Source of the DNA: DAOOVD01 sp035369845
GTDB lineage: Bacteria > Bacillota > Desulfotomaculia > Desulfotomaculales > Pelotomaculaceae
Assembly (NCBI GenBank): GCA_035369845.1
Contig: DAOOVD010000036.1
Span: 1 to 24,717 of the forward strand
Length of the DNA stretch: 24,717 nt
Direction of reading: 5' to 3'
Shown here: positions 22,155 through 24,717 of the stretch, piece after piece
Position numbering within the stretch: the first letter of the stretch is position 1
How the letters are laid out: each line of letters begins with the position of its first letter
Made by a program: the position numbers and the translations under genes
The notes under the pieces: model-generated
Database searches by the model: none
What the model was told of the DNA's origin: nothing
Seen by the model: the letters and a program-made list of their open reading frames with translations, nothing else

Positions 22155-22529
22155 TTGAACATAATCATCTCAAACTCCTCGCAGCAGCCCATATACGAGC
22201 AGATAGCGGCGCAGATAAAAAATCTGATTATCAGGGGCGAACTGGCCGGGGGAGAACTCCTGCCGTCGATCAGGAACCTTGCCAGGGAACTGCACATCAG
22301 CGTAATTACCACCAAGAGAGCCTACGAGGAACTGGAAAAGGAAGGGTTTATCCTTACCGTTCCCGGCAAAGGTTCATACGTTGCGGCTCACAACAAGGAA
22401 CTGTTAAGGGAGGCGCGGCTGAGAATTGTAGAAGAGAAGCTTTACGAAGCCGTGCTGGCCGCCAGATCGGCCGGCCTGACAAAAGAAGAGCTGAGGGAAA
22501 CGCTGGAACTACTGTATGAGGAGGGATAA
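22155..22529 (+). CDS. GntR-family transcription regulator, YtrA subfamily
   Basis: The 124-residue protein is a winged-helix repressor with the short C-terminal dimerisation tail that defines the YtrA subfamily. The DNA-binding domain covers residues 1-78: QPIYEQIAAQIKNLIIRGEL, then LLPSIRNLARELHISVITT as the helix-turn-helix, and GFILTVPGKGSYV as the wing. The tail has two helices only, with no effector domain. The start is TTG after AGAGGCGG. It is followed directly by an ABC ATPase and permease. YtrA proteins usually repress ABC operons induced by cell-wall-active compounds; the inducer here is unknown. Confidence 0.92.
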   Translation: MNIIISNSSQQPIYEQIAAQIKNLIIRGELAGGELLPSIRNLARELHISVITTKRAYEELEKEGFILTVPGKGSYVAAHNKELLREARLRIVEEKLYEAVLAARSAGLTKEELRETLELLYEEG

Positions 22530-22530
22530 A

Positions 22531-23409
22531 GTGGCGCCTGTTCTGGAAGTGTCCAACCTGCAAAAAAACTTCAAGGGCTTTTGCCTCAACAACGTCGGCT
22601 TCGAACTGGAACAAGGCTATATCATGGGCTTCATCGGCCCCAACGGGGCGGGCAAAAGCACCACCATCAAGCTGATCATGAACCTTTTAAAGAGGGACGG
22701 CGGCGGGATAAAGATATTCGGCCTGGACAACATCCGGCACGAGAAGGAAATAAAGAACCGGATCGGCTTTATTTATGACGAAAACCACTTTTATGAGGAA
22801 CTGACCCCGCTGGAAATGAAAAGGGTCATTGCGCCGTTCTACAGAAACTGGGATGAGGATGCTTTCCAACGTTACATCAGGAAATTCGAACTGCCCGCGA
22901 AAAAGAAAATCAAAGACCTGTCCAAGGGAATGAAGACCAAGTTTTCCCTTGCCGTCGCCCTTTCCCACCACGCCGACCTGCTGATCATGGATGAACCGAC
23001 TTCCGGCCTGGACCCGGTTGTAAGAAGCGAACTGCTGGAGATCCTGTCGTCCCTGCTCCAGGACGAAACCAAGGCGGTCTTTTTTTCCACCCACATCACC
23101 TCGGACCTGGACAAGATAGCCGATTACGTCACGCTCATCGACAACGGCGAGATCGTCTTGAGCGCGGCCAAGGACGACCTGGTGGACAATTACGGACTGG
23201 TTAAAGGGCCCAGGGAACTTCTGGACGGGGATACGAGGAAATATTTCATCGGCATTAAGGAGAGCGAATTCGGTTTTGAAGCGCTGGCCGCGGATAAAAA
23301 ACAGGTCAGAACGCTGTTCCGGGACCTGGTCGTAATTGAAAAGCCTGCCCTGGAAGATATCATGCTTTACTGCACGAGGAGGAAGAACAAATGCACAACC
23401 TCATCCTGA
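22531..23409 (+). CDS. ABC transporter ATP-binding protein
   Basis: The 292-residue nucleotide-binding subunit powers export by the adjoining permease. Walker A is GPNGAGKSTT (residues 36-45), the signature is LSKGMKTKFSLA, Walker B is LLIMDEPTSGLDP and the H-loop is FFSTHIT. The ABC domain ends near residue 205; the rest is a C-terminal extension of unknown role, common in this group. I start at GTG 22531, six bases after GGAGG; an ATG five codons earlier lies upstream of that site. It begins one base after the regulator stop and overlaps the permease by 19 bases, so all three are co-translated. Confidence 0.94.
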   Translation: MAPVLEVSNLQKNFKGFCLNNVGFELEQGYIMGFIGPNGAGKSTTIKLIMNLLKRDGGGIKIFGLDNIRHEKEIKNRIGFIYDENHFYEELTPLEMKRVIAPFYRNWDEDAFQRYIRKFELPAKKKIKDLSKGMKTKFSLAVALSHHADLLIMDEPTSGLDPVVRSELLEILSSLLQDETKAVFFSTHITSDLDKIADYVTLIDNGEIVLSAAKDDLVDNYGLVKGPRELLDGDTRKYFIGIKESEFGFEALAADKKQVRTLFRDLVVIEKPALEDIMLYCTRRKNKCTTSS

Positions 23410-24044
23410 AGGATTTCATGCTGCAGAAAAAATTGATGCTGTTCGGCTTCGTCTATATCCTGTTCATGGTCTTCGCCCTGCAGAAAATCGGTGATTCCAT
23501 GTTTGCCATGTGCGTTTTTGCGCTGTCTTACATGATGATCCTGACCTCATGCGCTTATGACGACAAAAACAAGACCGACGTCATGCTGAACAGCCTGCCG
23601 CTCTCCAGAACAGAAATTGTTCTTGCCAGATACCTCTCGGCGGCCGTGTTCTTTGCCGTTACAGTCGTTGTTTACATGGCTGTGGTTTTTCTGTTAAATG
23701 TCGCCGGAACACCCTTCAAGGACTTTTCCCCCACGGCGGAAAGTTTTACCGGCGCCGTGCTGACAGTTTCCCTGCTGACCGGGATATACTTTCCGCTGTA
23801 CTTCAAGATGGGTTATATAAAATCCCGGTATGTAAATTTTGTTCTGTTTTTCGGGTTCTTCTTCGGGATATCCGCCCTCGGCGACATGCTCAGAGAAGGA
23901 AATACGGTTTTAAGCAGCCTGAATAATTTTCTGGGCAATTTTACGGACGCCAGGATAACGGCGTGCTCGTTAATCTTCTCGGTATTGTATCTGGCGGCCT
24001 CTTTCGCGCTGTCTCTGAAGTTTTACCGCGGCAGGGAATTCTAG
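23391..24044 (+). CDS. ABC-2 type transporter permease
   Basis: The 217-residue integral membrane protein has about six hydrophobic segments (roughly 14-30, 34-56, 80-105, 118-138, 146-164 and 190-208). It begins MHNLILKDFMLQKKLM, typical of small ABC-2 permeases paired with YtrA-type regulators. Between segments 2 and 3 it has the polar stretch AYDDKNKTDVMLNSLPLSRTE, which includes the NSLPLSR motif of this family. It starts within the ATPase gene. The substrate cannot be read from sequence. No clear terminator follows; the rRNA terminator at 24393-24430 may serve both directions. Confidence 0.9.
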   Translation: MHNLILKDFMLQKKLMLFGFVYILFMVFALQKIGDSMFAMCVFALSYMMILTSCAYDDKNKTDVMLNSLPLSRTEIVLARYLSAAVFFAVTVVVYMAVVFLLNVAGTPFKDFSPTAESFTGAVLTVSLLTGIYFPLYFKMGYIKSRYVNFVLFFGFFFGISALGDMLREGNTVLSSLNNFLGNFTDARITACSLIFSVLYLAASFALSLKFYRGREF

Positions 24045-24107
24045 CCGCCTGCCCGGTAAAAAGGATTTCAAACACTGCGGGAACCCGTATCGGGCGGGAA
24101 GAGCCGC

Positions 24108-24198
24108 CGTCCGGGACAATACGTATTACGCCCGGAACTGATTGAAGAAAGAACTGAGGATGGGCATTTCTCGTCCGGCACAATACGTATTACGCCCG
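24108..24198. repeat. Pair of 27-base direct repeats with a central palindrome
   Basis: CGTCCGG(G/C)ACAATACGTATT followed by ACGCCCG occurs at 24108-24134 and 24172-24198, 64 bases start to start, with one difference. The unit contains the perfect palindrome AATACGTATT. It lies after the permease, in a 397-base stretch without a convincing gene. The short frame at 24232-24294 could be a remnant. Confidence 0.85.
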
Positions 24199-24231
24199 TA
24201 AGGCCGGGGCCGGTTCTAAAATAATTTTTGT

Positions 24232-24294
24232 ATGGCGGCTGGGGAACTGGAAAAACTGGGCTACGAGGAGATGCGCGAACTGGCTGGACAGTAA
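24232..24294 (+). pseudogene. Possible gene remnant or tiny ORF (20 codons)
   Basis: A frame from ATG to TAA reads MAAGELEKLGYEEMRELAGQ, a normal-looking charged helix. There is no ribosome-binding site (A/T-rich AATAATTTTTGT precedes it), so it may be the 3' tail of a lost gene. I cannot assign it to a family. Confidence 0.2.
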
Positions 24295-24338
24295 AAACAA
24301 AGAAAAGCGGGATTGACTGCGGCGCCGGCGGCACGCCG

Positions 24339-24380
24339 GTCCAGTGCACAAGACAAACTGTCCGGGACCTTGGAACTGGA
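24339..24380. repeat. Fragment of the dispersed repeat (copy E)
   Basis: GACAAACTGTCCGGGACCTT (24352-24371) is identical to part of copy D (1216-1235). GGTCC upstream (24338-24342) can pair with GGGACC, as in the hairpin of D. Only the hairpin end of the repeat is present. Confidence 0.55.
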
Positions 24381-24392
24381 AACAAATAAACC

Positions 24393-24430
24393 AAGGGGCT
24401 GTCCTAAATTTGCTTTTAGAACAACCCCTT
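24393..24430 (-). terminator. Intrinsic terminator of the rRNA operon
   Basis: On the minus strand AAGGGGTTGTTCTAAA pairs with TTTAGGACAGCCCCTT, a 16-bp stem with three G-T pairs and a 6-base loop, followed by GGTTTATTTGTTT. It begins about 12 bases after 5S rRNA. Confidence 0.85.
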
Positions 24431-24441
24431 TAAAATATTTT

Positions 24442-24555
24442 CTGGCGGCGACCTACTCTTCCGGGGGATTTCTCCCCGAGTACCATCGGCTCTGGAGGGC
24501 TTAACTGCCGTGTTCGGGATGGGAACGGGTGTACCCCCTCCGACATGGCCGCCAG
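24442..24555 (-). rRNA. rrf: 5S ribosomal RNA
   Basis: About 114 nt. The ends CTGGCGGCCATG and GTCGCCGCCAG pair, and the conserved CCCGTTCCCATCCCGAACACG loop region is present (as 20 and 1 bases of the usual motif), followed by AGCCGATGGTACT. It follows 23S rRNA after a spacer of about 107 bases and is closed by the terminator at 24393-24430. Confidence 0.95.
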
Positions 24556-24662
24556 AAACTATTTTAGTTGTTAGTCGCGGGTCGTTAGTCGTTGGATTTT
24601 TTGTCTACTACTAATTGGTTCTCTCAAAACTGTACAGCGTAGTTGAATCAAGTTTTTGCTTC

Positions 24663-24717
24663 TAGGTCAAGCCCTCGACCTATTAGTACCGGTCAGCTCA
24701 ACTGGTTGCCCAGCTTA
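24663..24717 (-). rRNA. rrl: 23S ribosomal RNA, 3' end, cut by the window edge
   Basis: The visible bases read, on the minus strand, TAAGCTGGGCAACCAGTTGA to GAGGGCTTGACCT, which is the conserved 3' end of bacterial 23S rRNA. The exact end is estimated from CTTGACC, which pairs with the 5' end of the molecule. The spacer to 5S contains a repeated GTTAGTCG word. Confidence 0.92.

Overview
The window looks like a chromosomal segment of a moderately GC-rich, spore-forming Gram-positive anaerobe. Nearly all of it is the Firmicutes block ctsR-mcsA-mcsB-clpC-radA-disA-carD-yacL-ispD-ispF-gltX-cysS-mrnC-(thyX)-rlmB-yacP-sigH, read on the minus strand. SigH, CtsR, the McsA/McsB protein-arginine system, Mini-RNase III, DisA and a YtrA-type GntR regulator all fit Firmicutes. 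Flavin-dependent ThyX, the lack of cysE between gltX and cysS, and base composition suggest a clostridial lineage, possibly Peptococcaceae of the Desulfotomaculum/Pelotomaculum kind. That genus-level guess is inference only.

Layout from the right end, in the direction of minus-strand transcription: the 3' end of a 23S rRNA and a complete 5S rRNA with terminator; a plus-strand YtrA-type regulator/ABC ATPase/ABC-2 permease operon; tRNA-Asn; the CtsR-controlled stress operon ctsR-mcsA-mcsB-clpC; radA and disA; carD behind tandem promoters; yacL-ispD; a plus-strand REC-GGDEF-REC diguanylate cyclase; ispF; a plus-strand small Cys-rich protein with a possible attenuator leader; gltX-cysS-mrnC; thyX; rlmB-yacP; sigH; five tRNA genes (Thr, Tyr, fMet, Thr, Met) behind a perfect consensus promoter; and the first codons of tuf.

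The block joins protein quality control (CtsR represses; McsA/McsB tag proteins with phospho-arginine; ClpC unfolds them), DNA repair and second messengers (RadA, DisA), transcription control (CarD, SigH), isoprenoid synthesis (IspD, IspF), and tRNA charging and rRNA/tRNA maturation (GltX, CysS, MrnC, RlmB).

The least ordinary parts lie between the conserved genes. A family of imperfect palindromic intergenic repeats splits mcsB from clpC, clpC from radA, and thyX from rlmB, with fragments after sigH and near 5S. Two tRNA spacers carry a related hairpin with unrelated arms. Two plus-strand genes have been placed tail-to-tail against ispF and ispD. Several start codons are reassigned from ribosome-binding sites, operators or conserved N-termini. 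Everything here was read by eye; no database search was run.
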